Shown here: positions 1-8,830 of the stretch, one piece after another | How the letters are laid out: the number at the start of each line of letters is the position of its first letter | Position numbering within the stretch: the stretch's first letter is position 1 | NCBI GenBank assembly: GCA_003526765.1 | Contig: DPXZ01000139.1 | Span: 2,717-61,548, forward strand | Direction: 5' to 3' | Length of the DNA stretch: 58,832 nucleotides | Origin: Fervidobacterium sp. | GTDB taxonomy: Bacteria; Thermotogota; Thermotogae; Thermotogales; Fervidobacteriaceae | Position numbers and translations under genes: made by a program | The notes under the pieces: generated by a model | Told to the model about the DNA's origin: nothing | What the model saw: the letters and a program-made list of their open reading frames with translations, nothing else | Databases searched by the model: none

Positions 1-1110
1 TCTCCACAACATACACGTAGGAATCGTACAGGTCAACTCTTTTTCGTCAATGGTCGTTTCATCGTGGACAATTTACTCCACTTGGCACTCGAGAGGGGAT
101 ACGGCGAATCTTTAATGCATGGTCTTCATCCCTATGCAGTTGTCTTTTTGAACGTCGTCCCGGATACCATAGATGTCAACATCCACCCACAGAAACTGCA
201 GGTGAAGTTCTCAGAACCTCAAGTTGTTTACAACGAGCTGGCAAGGGCAGTTAGGGAAACCCTCCGTCAATTTACCGGCTATCAATTGTATGTAGATAAG
301 AGGGAGAGTGCGCTTTTTGCATCTGAACCACCTGTTGAGAATTCTAATGGCAAGGACATAAGAGATGTCCGTTTGGATTGGCAGGATGGCAAACGGGCAA
401 GTGATTGGAGAAATGAACGTACTGGATCATTCTCCGGTACAAATGCTACTGGACAACCACGTAGTCGAGATGCGAACACCTATTATCCTGTTAATCGTTC
501 CGATGATTCTGCGAGAAATATACAACTCGATGGAACGTTTGGACAGAAGATATCAACTTTGCAGCGAATAGGTAAATTCACGATTCTAAGGAATAGGTAC
601 ATATTGTTCGAAGATGTGGATGGTATAGTCATCGTGGATTTTCATGCGGCACACGAACGTATCATTTACGAGCGATTGAAGGAAAAGACGTACTCAACTG
701 TACCGTTGCTTATCCCAATCGAAGTATCACTTCCAAAGAGTGTTGAACAAGTACTCGATGAACTCAAAGACGCTCTCGAAGGTGCGGGTTTCACCTTTTC
801 AATAGAGGAAGGTAAAGTAAAGATTACTCAGATACCATCCATATTGAATGTTACGCAGGCAAGAGATGTGTTCATGGAGGTACTCGAAGAATACAGGTTG
901 CCATTCGACAAGCCGAAGAGTTTGAATCACGTTTTGGCTTCAAAAGCGTGTAAGGCAGCGATCAAGACGGGCGATCCAATCAGTGAGAGCGAGGCGGAAC
1001 AACTTGTAAACGAAGTGAGAGAAAAGGGGTTGTTGACCTGCCCGCACGGAAGACCGATTTTGATGAAATTGACTTTCTCACAACTTGATAGCTATTTTGA
1101 GAGAATTTGA
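1..1110 (+). CDS. mutL: DNA mismatch repair protein MutL (5'-truncated)
   Basis: The frame is open from base 1, so the gene begins before the window; 369 residues remain. The first part matches the end of the GHKL/S5 ATPase module (RNRTGQLFFVNGRF, then NIHPQKLQVKF). After a variable linker comes the MutL dimerisation/endonuclease domain: DFHAAHERIIYE matches the metal-binding motif DQHA(X)2E(X)4E except that Q is F, followed by ACKAAIK, CPHGRP and a terminal YFERI. These are the conserved metal-binding motifs of MutL proteins with nicking activity. MutL couples MutS mismatch recognition to strand nicking; the domain order suggests an endonuclease-type MutL, as expected where MutH is absent (known of the family). 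No partner mutS is visible. Confidence 0.95.
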   Translation, partial: SPQHTRRNRTGQLFFVNGRFIVDNLLHLALERGYGESLMHGLHPYAVVFLNVVPDTIDVNIHPQKLQVKFSEPQVVYNELARAVRETLRQFTGYQLYVDKRESALFASEPPVENSNGKDIRDVRLDWQDGKRASDWRNERTGSFSGTNATGQPRSRDANTYYPVNRSDDSARNIQLDGTFGQKISTLQRIGKFTILRNRYILFEDVDGIVIVDFHAAHERIIYERLKEKTYSTVPLLIPIEVSLPKSVEQVLDELKDALEGAGFTFSIEEGKVKITQIPSILNVTQARDVFMEVLEEYRLPFDKPKSLNHVLASKACKAAIKTGDPISESEAEQLVNEVREKGLLTCPHGRPILMKLTFSQLDSYFERI

Positions 1111-1143
1111 ATACTTTCCACCTATTCATTCTCGTGACTTTCG

Positions 1144-1172
1144 TTGACTTTCGTTTGAAAAAAGAGTAAAAT
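1144..1172 (+). promoter_or_regulatory. Sigma-70-type promoter for tldD-tldE
   Basis: A -35 TTGACT (1144-1149) and a -10 TAAAAT (1167-1172) are separated by 17 bp, about 85 bp ahead of tldD. The -35 lies in a tandem 10-bp repeat (TGACTTTCGT at 1135-1144 and 1145-1154). Confidence 0.6.
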
Positions 1173-1182
1173 TAGATTATGG

Positions 1183-1195
1183 TTCGTATAACGAA
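1183..1195. repeat. Short inverted repeat near the predicted tldD transcription start
   Basis: TTCGT-ATA-ACGAA is a perfect 5-bp inverted repeat with a 3-bp centre, 11 bp downstream of the predicted -10. Its position fits an operator, but it is short enough to arise by chance in AT-rich DNA. Confidence 0.35.
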
Positions 1196-1257
1196 TTATC
1201 TCACAGATATGCTAAACATACTAAACGAGTAAAAAAGCATTTCAAAGGGGTGATATT

Positions 1258-2655
1258 GTGTTGGACAAATTTAGTAAAGGGGTCGCTGAAAGGATACTCG
1301 GTACTGTTTTGAAGTACGGTGGTGATTTTGCAGAACTCTTTGTAGAGGATAGATACTCGACGAATATCAGTTTGAAGAATGGTAAGGTGGAGACTGCTCA
1401 GACTGGTAGGATGTTTGGTGTTGGGATACGCGGCTTTTTAGGCGACAAGGCTATTTACGCATACACAAATGACTTGTCGGAGGAGAACATGTTGACCGTC
1501 GCAAGGCGAGTCGGCGAGGCGCTTGGCGAGGTAAAATTGGGTGATTTGAGCCTTGATTTGAGAAAGAAAGAGCTGAACAACAGGCATATCATCGTCTTTA
1601 ATCCGAAGGATGTACAGAAAGAGACGAAAGTAGGGTACATGAAGAGGGCGTACGAAGCGGCGAGAAACTACTCACCGGTAATTGCTCAGGTTGTTGTAAA
1701 TTATTGGGATTACGACCAGAACGTGCTGATAGCAAATACTGAAGGCGTGTACGTCACAGACGAACGGGTAAGAACAAGGTTGATGATCAACGCAGTAGCC
1801 ATGAAAGATGGACAGATGGAATCTGGTTTCTATGGTCCTGGCGCAGCGATGGGGCCTGAATTTCTCGAAAGGATGGACCTTGAGCAAGCAGGTGTGAGGG
1901 CTGCAAGGATTGCTGTCAGAATGGTAGATGCACAACCTGCGCCAGCGGGTAGAATGACCGTTGTGATTTCCAACGAGTTTGGCGGGGTCATATTCCACGA
2001 GGCAGTAGGACATGCACTTGAGGCGTCCTCTGTTGCAAGGGGCATGTCTGTGTTTGCAGGGAAATTGGGACAGCAAGTGGGTGCTGAATGTGTCAGTGCA
2101 GTCGATGATGCAACGATTCCAAATGCATGGGGCAGTGCAAATGTCGACGATGAAGGTACACCAACGCAAAGAAACTTGCTCATCGAAAAGGGTGTACTAA
2201 AGGGCTACATGATAGATAAATTAGGTTCAAGAAGGATGAACATGCCTCCAACTGGTAGCGGCAGGCGTCAAGATTACACGTATGCTCCTACTTCAAGGAT
2301 GAGTAATACATTCATTCTTCCCGGTGATTATCATCCGGAGGAAGTTATTGCATCTGTTGACTACGGCCTGTATGCAAAGACAATGGGTGGAGGGTCTGTC
2401 AATCCGGCAACTGGTGAGTTCAACTTTGCGGTAAATGAAGGATATTTGATAGAAAATGGTAAAGTGACGAGACCTGTTAAAGGTGCCACACTCATTGGTA
2501 AGGGCTATGAGATTGTCCAGAAGATAGAGATGGTTGGTAACGATGTTGCACGCGGGCAAGGTATGTGTGGCTCATACAGTGGTTCGATTCCAGCAGATGT
2601 TGGAGAACCTACGATAAAGGTTCGCGAGATACTTGTTGGGGGGCGAAATCAATGA
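1258..2655 (+). CDS. tldD: TldD-type zinc metalloprotease
   Basis: A 465-residue TldD/PmbA-family protein. It carries the TldD zinc motif HEAVGH (H247, E248, H252) and a downstream DDEGTPTQRN segment typical of the family. TldD pairs with TldE (PmbA) in a cytoplasmic heterodimer that degrades unfolded peptides and in some species processes microcin B17 precursor (known of the family). Start is GTG, preceded by AAAGGGGTGAT. The stop overlaps the tldE start (ATGA), so the two subunits are translationally coupled, as expected for an obligate heterodimer. Confidence 0.95.
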   Translation: MLDKFSKGVAERILGTVLKYGGDFAELFVEDRYSTNISLKNGKVETAQTGRMFGVGIRGFLGDKAIYAYTNDLSEENMLTVARRVGEALGEVKLGDLSLDLRKKELNNRHIIVFNPKDVQKETKVGYMKRAYEAARNYSPVIAQVVVNYWDYDQNVLIANTEGVYVTDERVRTRLMINAVAMKDGQMESGFYGPGAAMGPEFLERMDLEQAGVRAARIAVRMVDAQPAPAGRMTVVISNEFGGVIFHEAVGHALEASSVARGMSVFAGKLGQQVGAECVSAVDDATIPNAWGSANVDDEGTPTQRNLLIEKGVLKGYMIDKLGSRRMNMPPTGSGRRQDYTYAPTSRMSNTFILPGDYHPEEVIASVDYGLYAKTMGGGSVNPATGEFNFAVNEGYLIENGKVTRPVKGATLIGKGYEIVQKIEMVGNDVARGQGMCGSYSGSIPADVGEPTIKVREILVGGRNQ

Positions 2656-3977
2656 AGAATAAACAATTTGACGATTTTAAAGATACAGTATTTGCTTTAG
2701 CAAAGAAAAATAACGTAGAGGTACAAATTAGTTATTCGCAGAATAGAAATTTCCAAGTAAGGTACCAGAATGGCGATATGGATCAGTACACGGATGCGGG
2801 TAAGTTTAGAATGAATGTGCTCGTACTGAAAGATGGTAAGTTGGGTGCTTCGTATACTGAGACATTTGATGATCCGGAAAAGGTGTTCCTTGATGCGTGC
2901 GAGAATATATCGATCGTGGATACAGAAGATGTCGAGTATTTCTACGATGGTAGTGGAGAATATCTGAAATTGGAGCCATACGATGGCGCTTTCGAGAACT
3001 TACCGGTAAGAGATAGGATAGGATACGTCGAAACAGCACACAAAGAAGCAAGAAAAGATGAGAGAATCTTGATGGATATGGCAGTTTATGGGGATGAAAT
3101 GAACGAGCAGCGGATTGCCAACACACTTGGCCTCGATGTTTCGTTTGTTGACGGCGGTGGGTTCATGTACGCTATGGCAGTTGCAAAGGATAGTTCACCA
3201 AGGTCTGGTACGGAATTCACGTTAGGTAAGAGGCCAGAAGATATAGATGGAGCATACGTTGGAAAGAAGGCAAGGGAAGAATCGATCGCATTGATAGGTT
3301 CCCAATCTGTTAAGAGTGGAAAGTATAGAATCATACTGAGAAATGATGTATTCTCCGATATGCTGGGCATGCTTGTATCGATGATCAGTGCAGAAAATGC
3401 ACAGAAGAATTTGTCACCTCTGAAGGGCAAACTCGGTGAGCAGATAGGCTCAAACATCTTTACGGTGAAAGATTTGCCATATCATCCAATGAGTATTTCA
3501 AACGCACCATTCGATACGCAAGGGGTACCAACGTGTGAAAAGGCGATTATAGAAAAAGGTGTTTTCAAGACGTTTTTGCACAATCTTAAGACCGCTAAGA
3601 AAGATGGTGTAAAACCAACTGGCAATGCAGCAGGGAATGGCATCGCACCGATCAATCTCTACGTTGAACCAGGTAACAAATCGTTTGAAGAACTTCTTAG
3701 TGCACTGGGTGACGGTATATTGATAATTGAAGTGGACGGCATGCATGCAGGTGCAAATCCTATATCCGGTAATTTCTCGCTCGGTGCAAAAGGATTCAAG
3801 GTGGAGAATGGAAAGATAGTGAGAGGTGTCGAGGAAATCACGGTATCTGGTAATTTCTTGGAGATGATGAAGAATATAGAGGAAGTCGGAAGTGATCTGA
3901 GGGCATTCGTCGGCTTTGGCGGATGTATAGTACCTTCCATAATTGTAAGCGAGATCGATATAGCCGGTACTGTGTAA
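2652..3977 (+). CDS. pmbA: TldE/PmbA subunit of the TldD/TldE protease
   Basis: A 441-residue protein from ATG at 2652, which overlaps the tldD stop; the frame is open further upstream but a GTTGGGGGG ribosome site sits just before this ATG. It has the TldD/PmbA fold signature (GRYSNMN-like N-terminal region and a C-terminal SGNFSLGAKGF segment, where the family has SGxFS) but no HExxxH motif, which is what separates TldE from TldD. It is the structural partner that completes the active site cavity. A strong terminator follows at 4093. Confidence 0.93.
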   Translation: MKNKQFDDFKDTVFALAKKNNVEVQISYSQNRNFQVRYQNGDMDQYTDAGKFRMNVLVLKDGKLGASYTETFDDPEKVFLDACENISIVDTEDVEYFYDGSGEYLKLEPYDGAFENLPVRDRIGYVETAHKEARKDERILMDMAVYGDEMNEQRIANTLGLDVSFVDGGGFMYAMAVAKDSSPRSGTEFTLGKRPEDIDGAYVGKKAREESIALIGSQSVKSGKYRIILRNDVFSDMLGMLVSMISAENAQKNLSPLKGKLGEQIGSNIFTVKDLPYHPMSISNAPFDTQGVPTCEKAIIEKGVFKTFLHNLKTAKKDGVKPTGNAAGNGIAPINLYVEPGNKSFEELLSALGDGILIIEVDGMHAGANPISGNFSLGAKGFKVENGKIVRGVEEITVSGNFLEMMKNIEEVGSDLRAFVGFGGCIVPSIIVSEIDIAGTV

Positions 3978-4092
3978 TGTAACTCCATACAATGTCACTC
4001 GATATAATTCGCTAATTGGGAAAGCTAATCGAGAATGTATGGCCGAATGTGTGAGCGTACATTATCAAAATCAATATCAAAATCAATTGGTT

Positions 4093-4125
4093 AAAAAACT
4101 CGGGTTGAAAGGCCCGAGTTTTTTT
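4093..4125 (+). terminator. Rho-independent terminator after tldE
   Basis: AAAAAACTCGGG (4093-4104) pairs with CCCGAGTTTTTT (4113-4124) across an 8-nt loop, and the 3' arm runs straight into a T tract. The A-run on the 5' side would also let it work on the other strand. Confidence 0.88.
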
Positions 4126-4132
4126 GCATTTT

Positions 4133-4161
4133 TTGCATATTGACCAAATTTTGAGTATAAT
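4133..4161 (+). promoter_or_regulatory. Promoter for the 4276-10258 gene group
   Basis: TTGCAT (4133-4138) and TATAAT (4156-4161) are 17 bp apart, about 110 bp upstream of the metallo-beta-lactamase-fold gene and just after the terminator. The -35 overlaps the end of the T tract region. Confidence 0.6.
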
Positions 4162-4275
4162 TGATTATGTATTGTAAATTATGTGTCGTAGATTTTCTAT
4201 CGTATGTCGTCGGATGTCGATTGTCAAATGTAGTAAGCTGAGAAATGGTATAAGGAAAATGGAGGAGATAGATAT

Positions 4276-5214
4276 ATGTACGAAATTGAAAAACTTACAA
4301 AAGATGTCTTGGTGCTCCTTGCACCGGTAAACATCGGTTTTATTTTTGACAACTCATCAGACAAGGTGTATATCGTAGATACTGGCAATAGTGAAGATTA
4401 CGCAAGGAGAATAATTAAAGAAGCGATGGAATTGAATGTTGAAATTTGTGGAATCATTAACACGCATGCACATGAAGATCACATTGGCGGCAACAACTTC
4501 CTCCAGAAAAGGACGAAATGTCGCATATACTCCACACGTTTTGAAAGTTTTTTCATAGAAGAACCTATGCTCATGGCTATGTATCTCTATGGTGCAATGC
4601 CATTCGATGAACTGATTAAGAAGCTGAGAGAACCGAGAGGTTCCCATGTAACTGATATCATAAGTCCAGAAAGCATTGGAGAACTTGGGAAGACTGGCCT
4701 CAAGAATTTGAAATTCATACCTCTATCAGGTCATTCGTTTGATATGGTTGGATTACTCACTGAAGATGGTGTGTTCTTCATAGCTGATTCACTCGTTTCA
4801 AGACAGGTTATCGATAAGTACGGTGTATTCTTTTTAACCGATGTAGAAAAACACTTGGATACTTTGAATGGTCTAAAGAATTGGAACTTCGATAATGTTT
4901 CATGGATCGTTCCAAGTCATGGGAAAATTCTTCGAACTTCTTCGAAAGAGGACATGAAAGAATTCTACAACATGATAGCGTTGAATATTCAAAGGATAGA
5001 TGAAGTGTGCAACCTCATTTTGGAGGCGTGCGCACAACCAGCGACTTTAGAAGACTTGTTGAGAGTAGTTAGTTCTAAGTACAACGAAAACATGAGTCAG
5101 ACACAGTATTTAATTTTATTGCAGACGATAAAGATTTATTTGAATTATTTGAAGGCAAAAGGGAAAATCTCTTTCGACTTCGACGGTTTGTGCTATAAAT
5201 ACGTTAGAAGGTGA
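4276..5214 (+). CDS. Metallo-beta-lactamase-fold hydrolase
   Basis: A 312-residue protein with the binuclear metal set of the fold: HAHEDH (H64, H66, D68, H69), H153 in SGHS, D171 in ADS and H215 in PSHG. Residues 1-215 form the hydrolase; the remaining ~95 residues are helical, possibly a winged-helix-like tail. The family includes glyoxalase II-like thioesterases and other hydrolases, so the substrate cannot be assigned. No flavodoxin domain follows, so this is not an FprA-type flavodiiron protein. Start ATG follows GGAGGAG. The gene opens a run of co-directional genes; only 12 bp separate it from the VanZ-like gene. Confidence 0.85.
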   Translation: MYEIEKLTKDVLVLLAPVNIGFIFDNSSDKVYIVDTGNSEDYARRIIKEAMELNVEICGIINTHAHEDHIGGNNFLQKRTKCRIYSTRFESFFIEEPMLMAMYLYGAMPFDELIKKLREPRGSHVTDIISPESIGELGKTGLKNLKFIPLSGHSFDMVGLLTEDGVFFIADSLVSRQVIDKYGVFFLTDVEKHLDTLNGLKNWNFDNVSWIVPSHGKILRTSSKEDMKEFYNMIALNIQRIDEVCNLILEACAQPATLEDLLRVVSSKYNENMSQTQYLILLQTIKIYLNYLKAKGKISFDFDGLCYKYVRR

Positions 5215-5226
5215 AAGATCAATACG

Positions 5227-5832
5227 ATGCATATGGCACGAGGAGTTGTAATAGAATTGAGAAGAGAGAATATTGGGAATAAAAGATATGTAAAAGTATT
5301 GATGGTTGTGCTTGGAGTAATTGTTACACTGCTGGTTATCGCAATTATGTTCTTTTCATCAAAATCACCGTCGGACTCTTCCATGCAGTCGAGTTACGCA
5401 TACAGAGTGCTGAAAAAGATAGATCAAGTTTTGGACTTTTCCAATCTTCCAATTTTTCAGAAAGTCGAAAGGCAGTTAAAGATGTGGTGGTTCAAAACGG
5501 AGTACGTACCGGCTGAAATGTTGATTAGAAAGACGGCACATTTCTCACTCTATTTTCTCCTTGCATTTTTTGTGACAGGATTCGTACAATTTTGGAAAAA
5601 GGATGTCATCGTTTCCATTTTCGTTGGTATTGGACTTCCAAACCTCATCGCTGTCTTTGATGAATACAACCAACTTTACTATAATCGTGGTTCGTCACTC
5701 AACGACGTAATGATCGACCTTTCTGGAGCTGTGTGTGGCACACTTTCGTTTTTGCTCATTTTTTTGATGACTTTCTTGATTCGTAAGTTTATCGTTTCAA
5801 GATTCAAAGAAAGGCATTCAACAGATGTATGA
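5227..5832 (+). CDS. VanZ-like membrane protein
   Basis: A 201-residue protein with about four membrane segments (first at about residues 25-45). It shows the VanZ-family pattern: SKSPSDSS near the N-terminus, RKTAHFSLYFLLAF (the R-K-x-x-H signature), FDEYNQLYYNRGSSLNDVMIDLSG (here the DE..Q....R..S..D...D..G pattern) and a final helix. VanZ confers low-level teicoplanin resistance in enterococci, but the wider family has no settled biochemical role. ATG at 5227 is preceded by AAGGTG; a second ATG lies two codons on. Confidence 0.8.
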   Translation: MHMARGVVIELRRENIGNKRYVKVLMVVLGVIVTLLVIAIMFFSSKSPSDSSMQSSYAYRVLKKIDQVLDFSNLPIFQKVERQLKMWWFKTEYVPAEMLIRKTAHFSLYFLLAFFVTGFVQFWKKDVIVSIFVGIGLPNLIAVFDEYNQLYYNRGSSLNDVMIDLSGAVCGTLSFLLIFLMTFLIRKFIVSRFKERHSTDV

Positions 5833-5881
5833 AGATAGCAATGCCGTTGAGTAATAACATCTGGCAGGAGGTGAGAGAAGG

Positions 5882-7354
5882 ATGAGGGTGCCAAGTAGTG
5901 AATTGAATAGATCTCATGTAAGGAGATTGATGATAAAGGTAATCTTTCTTCTCGCAATAGTGGTGCTCTTTCTTTCAACTACCACATCTGCAACGGTGCT
6001 TTACACGTTTGCCCAGAGTGCGGAACCAAAATATATCGTTGAGAATGGTAAGATAACAGGTTTATGTGACGATATCATCGATGGGCTTAATAAGGAATTG
6101 GCAAGGAGTGGAATTTCCATATCGTACAAGTCAAATGAGTTAAAAACAGATTCGGAGATATTCGATTCATTGAAGAGCGGAGAAATACAGGTATTCGTTG
6201 GTTTTGGGGTAAATGATGAGAGATATAGGGAACTAAAATACATCTTCATGCCGTTGTACAGTATCAAAGAATTGGTGCTTGTTCGAAAAGGTGAGTCAAA
6301 GGCTGTGATGGCAAAAAATAGTGTTACAATTGGTACAATAAGGGCAAGTTTATCGTCCGATGACGTCAATCAGGTCTTCAAGAAAAATACGACCAAAGAA
6401 TTTAGAAACATAGCTGAAGCTATTGAGGCATTGGATGCCAAAAAGGTAGATGCCATTTTTTATCCAAGTATTTCAATAAGATTTTACACTTTGAAATTCC
6501 CAGAAAAGTATGAAATATTAAATATCGATGGGAAAAAATATTATCATTACATCGTCTTCAATAAGAACGTTCCAGAAAAGATCGTGCATGCCGTTGAACA
6601 AGCATTAAGATTTATGTTTGCTCAAAGATTAATCGATAAGATAATAAGCAAATACAAAATGCAATCGTACATGTTATCTGGAGATATTTTAGAATTTGTT
6701 ACAATTGAGTGGCCACCTTACGAGTTTTCTCAAAGTGGCAAGATAGTTGGAAGTGATGTTGAGGTCATAGCAGAAGTGTTTAAGAAACTTGGCTATCGCA
6801 CTTTGTTCTACATAGAACTTCCATCAAGGGCAATTCAAAGAATGAAGTCCGAGATATACGATGGTGTCTTTTCCGTTTGGAAGGGAGATGAAAGAGACAA
6901 CTTCTTGTTGTATCCAGACGAACCTATCAGTTACACAAAAGAGGTAATGTGGTATGTAAAGTCGAATTCGAAGAATTTACAAGACACGCTGAATTCAACT
7001 AATACAATCTGTGGATACGTTAATGGTTATGCATACGACGACAAATTTTGGCAAATCAAGTGCACAAAAATCCCATTGGAGTCTGATGAAGTCGGTTTCA
7101 ATCTCCTAAGAGCTGGCCGAATAAATACTTTTGCAACTGCGTATGAAACAGGTAAATTCGTTGCAAAAGAATTGGGTATGCTGAATGAAGTCAGTTTTGC
7201 GTACATTTCTGAACAAAAGAGGCCGCAATATCTAGCATTTGTGAATAATGTTTACGGTTCTTATCTTGCACGTATTTTTTCTCAAGAGCTAACCAAGTTC
7301 AAGATGACCGATGAATATATGAAGATCTTATCAAAGTATGGAATAGAACGTTGA
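5882..7354 (+). CDS. Exported tandem periplasmic solute-binding protein (SBP family 3), probable sensor
   Basis: A 490-residue protein with a hydrophobic signal or anchor (about residues 18-38) and two consecutive family-3 solute-binding modules, roughly 48-265 and 272-488. The second begins with the typical ITIEWPPYEF-like strand (here VTIEWPPYEF), followed by SDVEVIAEVFKKLGY. No ABC permease or ATPase gene is adjacent; the next genes are a histidine kinase and an HD-GYP regulator. I infer that it detects an amino acid or similar small solute and reports to the kinase. The ATG follows a near-perfect GGAGGTGAG site. A tandem A/T repeat separates it from the kinase. Confidence 0.8.
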   Translation: MRVPSSELNRSHVRRLMIKVIFLLAIVVLFLSTTTSATVLYTFAQSAEPKYIVENGKITGLCDDIIDGLNKELARSGISISYKSNELKTDSEIFDSLKSGEIQVFVGFGVNDERYRELKYIFMPLYSIKELVLVRKGESKAVMAKNSVTIGTIRASLSSDDVNQVFKKNTTKEFRNIAEAIEALDAKKVDAIFYPSISIRFYTLKFPEKYEILNIDGKKYYHYIVFNKNVPEKIVHAVEQALRFMFAQRLIDKIISKYKMQSYMLSGDILEFVTIEWPPYEFSQSGKIVGSDVEVIAEVFKKLGYRTLFYIELPSRAIQRMKSEIYDGVFSVWKGDERDNFLLYPDEPISYTKEVMWYVKSNSKNLQDTLNSTNTICGYVNGYAYDDKFWQIKCTKIPLESDEVGFNLLRAGRINTFATAYETGKFVAKELGMLNEVSFAYISEQKRPQYLAFVNNVYGSYLARIFSQELTKFKMTDEYMKILSKYGIER

Positions 7355-7383
7355 AATAAGTAAAATAAGTAAAATAAAATAAG
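7354..7383. repeat. Short tandem repeat between the binding protein and kinase genes
   Basis: Imperfect copies of TAAAATAAG follow the stop codon. It looks like simple-sequence DNA with no hairpin potential; function unknown. Confidence 0.5.
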
Positions 7384-7407
7384 CAACAAATCAAGGGGGG
7401 ATCCACA

Positions 7408-8784
7408 TTGCAACGCATGAAAATGGGCAATAGGTTCATGCTGTACAATATCATAGTGCTGTTAATTATGATTGCTTTTTACATAGGCTTTTCAGTAAAT
7501 TACATATCATCTTGGAAAAAGTCACTTTTCCAAGTGATGGATAGTTTTGCACAGTCTCTGTCTTATCCAGCCTGGACACTTAACGACGGTTTAGTGAAGT
7601 ACATCGTAACTCCAATGATAAGAGTAGAAGATGTGCTTTCGATAAGAGTTATGGATGATCGCGGTAACGAATTGGCGTACATCGACGATAATAAAAATGT
7701 CGGTAGCGTTTTGGACAAGGTGTTGAACATTAGAAAGGGAACAAGGACAGTTGAGTTGTATTACAAAGGCTTATTTGCCGGAAGAGCAGAATTTTATTAC
7801 TACTATTGGGCACCAACCGTTCTGCTCTTTCAAATTGCCATCATTTTGGTGTTCCTTTATTTGTTGATCTATATGTTCTTGATGAATCTCCAGAAAAATA
7901 AGGCATTGGAAGAAACGACGAAAGAACTAAATGAGGCAAATTCTGAGTTGAAATTGGCATTGAGTGAGTTGGAGGAAACACAGCAACGTGTTGTAAATTC
8001 GGAGAAGATGGCTGCACTTGGCAAACTCATGGTTAACATTGCTCACGATGTCAACACACCGACCGGTATAATATATTCGTCGGCGACAGAACTTTTAGAC
8101 AAGTATGTACTCATTAATGAAAAGTACGCAAAGGACGAGTTAACTGAAGATGAATTTGGAAATTATTTGGAGATTACTGGTCAAGTACTTGATATCATCA
8201 TACGGAATTCTCAAAAGATCAAAGAGCTCGTTCAAAGTCTCAAACGCGTTGCAATGCAGGAAGTAACACAAACATTCTCCGATATCAATTTCAAAGAGTT
8301 GACTGAAGATGTCTTGAGAACACTGCATCCAAAACTGAGAAAGACGAGAATAGAGGTTGTTACGAATATTCCGGATGCTCTTGTCATACATACAGTCCCC
8401 GGTGCTTGGGCTCAGATCTTTATGAATTTGATAGACAATTCTATCACTCACGGTTTTGGATACGATAATCCAGGAAGGATAGAGATCAATGCTAAGGTGA
8501 GTTCAGATGTTCTCATTGTGGAATACAAAGATAACGGCAAGGGAATGGATGAGGAAACAAAGAGAAAGGCATTTGAACCTTTTTTTACCACAGACGAAGT
8601 ACATGGCTCTGGACTTGGGCTCAGTATTACTTACCAATTGGTTGTCGAATTACTTGGTGGTGATATATTGCTTGAAAGTCAAAAGGGAAAGGGTGTAAAA
8701 TTCATTATGAAGATACCGATCAAACAGGACGAACAAGTTGCGCAATCAAAGAGTGATACACAGGGTAATACACGGAATTTCTAA
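7408..8784 (+). CDS. Membrane sensor histidine kinase
   Basis: A 458-residue kinase: transmembrane helix 1 (about 9-30), a ~100-residue extracytoplasmic domain (31-133), helix 2 (134-158), a coiled coil (160-200), a phosphoacceptor region with H213 in NIAHDVNTP, and a HATPase domain with the N box (FMNLIDNSITHG), DNGKGMD, FFTTDEVHGSGLGLS. The extracytoplasmic part is too small for a ligand-binding SBP fold, so a separate sensor such as the upstream solute-binding protein is likely. TTG at 7408 is chosen because AGGGGGG lies 7 bp upstream; the in-frame ATG at 7417 is spaced too far. The downstream HD-GYP regulator is its probable phosphate acceptor. Confidence 0.92.
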   Translation: MQRMKMGNRFMLYNIIVLLIMIAFYIGFSVNYISSWKKSLFQVMDSFAQSLSYPAWTLNDGLVKYIVTPMIRVEDVLSIRVMDDRGNELAYIDDNKNVGSVLDKVLNIRKGTRTVELYYKGLFAGRAEFYYYYWAPTVLLFQIAIILVFLYLLIYMFLMNLQKNKALEETTKELNEANSELKLALSELEETQQRVVNSEKMAALGKLMVNIAHDVNTPTGIIYSSATELLDKYVLINEKYAKDELTEDEFGNYLEITGQVLDIIIRNSQKIKELVQSLKRVAMQEVTQTFSDINFKELTEDVLRTLHPKLRKTRIEVVTNIPDALVIHTVPGAWAQIFMNLIDNSITHGFGYDNPGRIEINAKVSSDVLIVEYKDNGKGMDEETKRKAFEPFFTTDEVHGSGLGLSITYQLVVELLGGDILLESQKGKGVKFIMKIPIKQDEQVAQSKSDTQGNTRNF

Positions 8785-8830
8785 AAATCGGATCGTTGCC
8801 TTTGCCTCATCGAAATGGAGGTGCTGAACG

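Noticed and set aside
1672..2169. 165-codon reading frame opposite tldD
   Set aside because: Cys/His-rich antisense shadow of a conserved gene, no ribosome site.
4276..5214. Beta-lactamase or flavodiiron protein
   Set aside because: The metal motifs only show the fold; no signal peptide, no flavodoxin domain.
5227..5832. Glycopeptide resistance gene call for the VanZ-like protein
   Set aside because: VanZ-like proteins are widespread and no other van genes are present, so only the family name is justified.
7354..7383. CRISPR-like or phase-variable repeat
   Set aside because: Units are 9 bp, degenerate and without spacers; only simple-sequence DNA.
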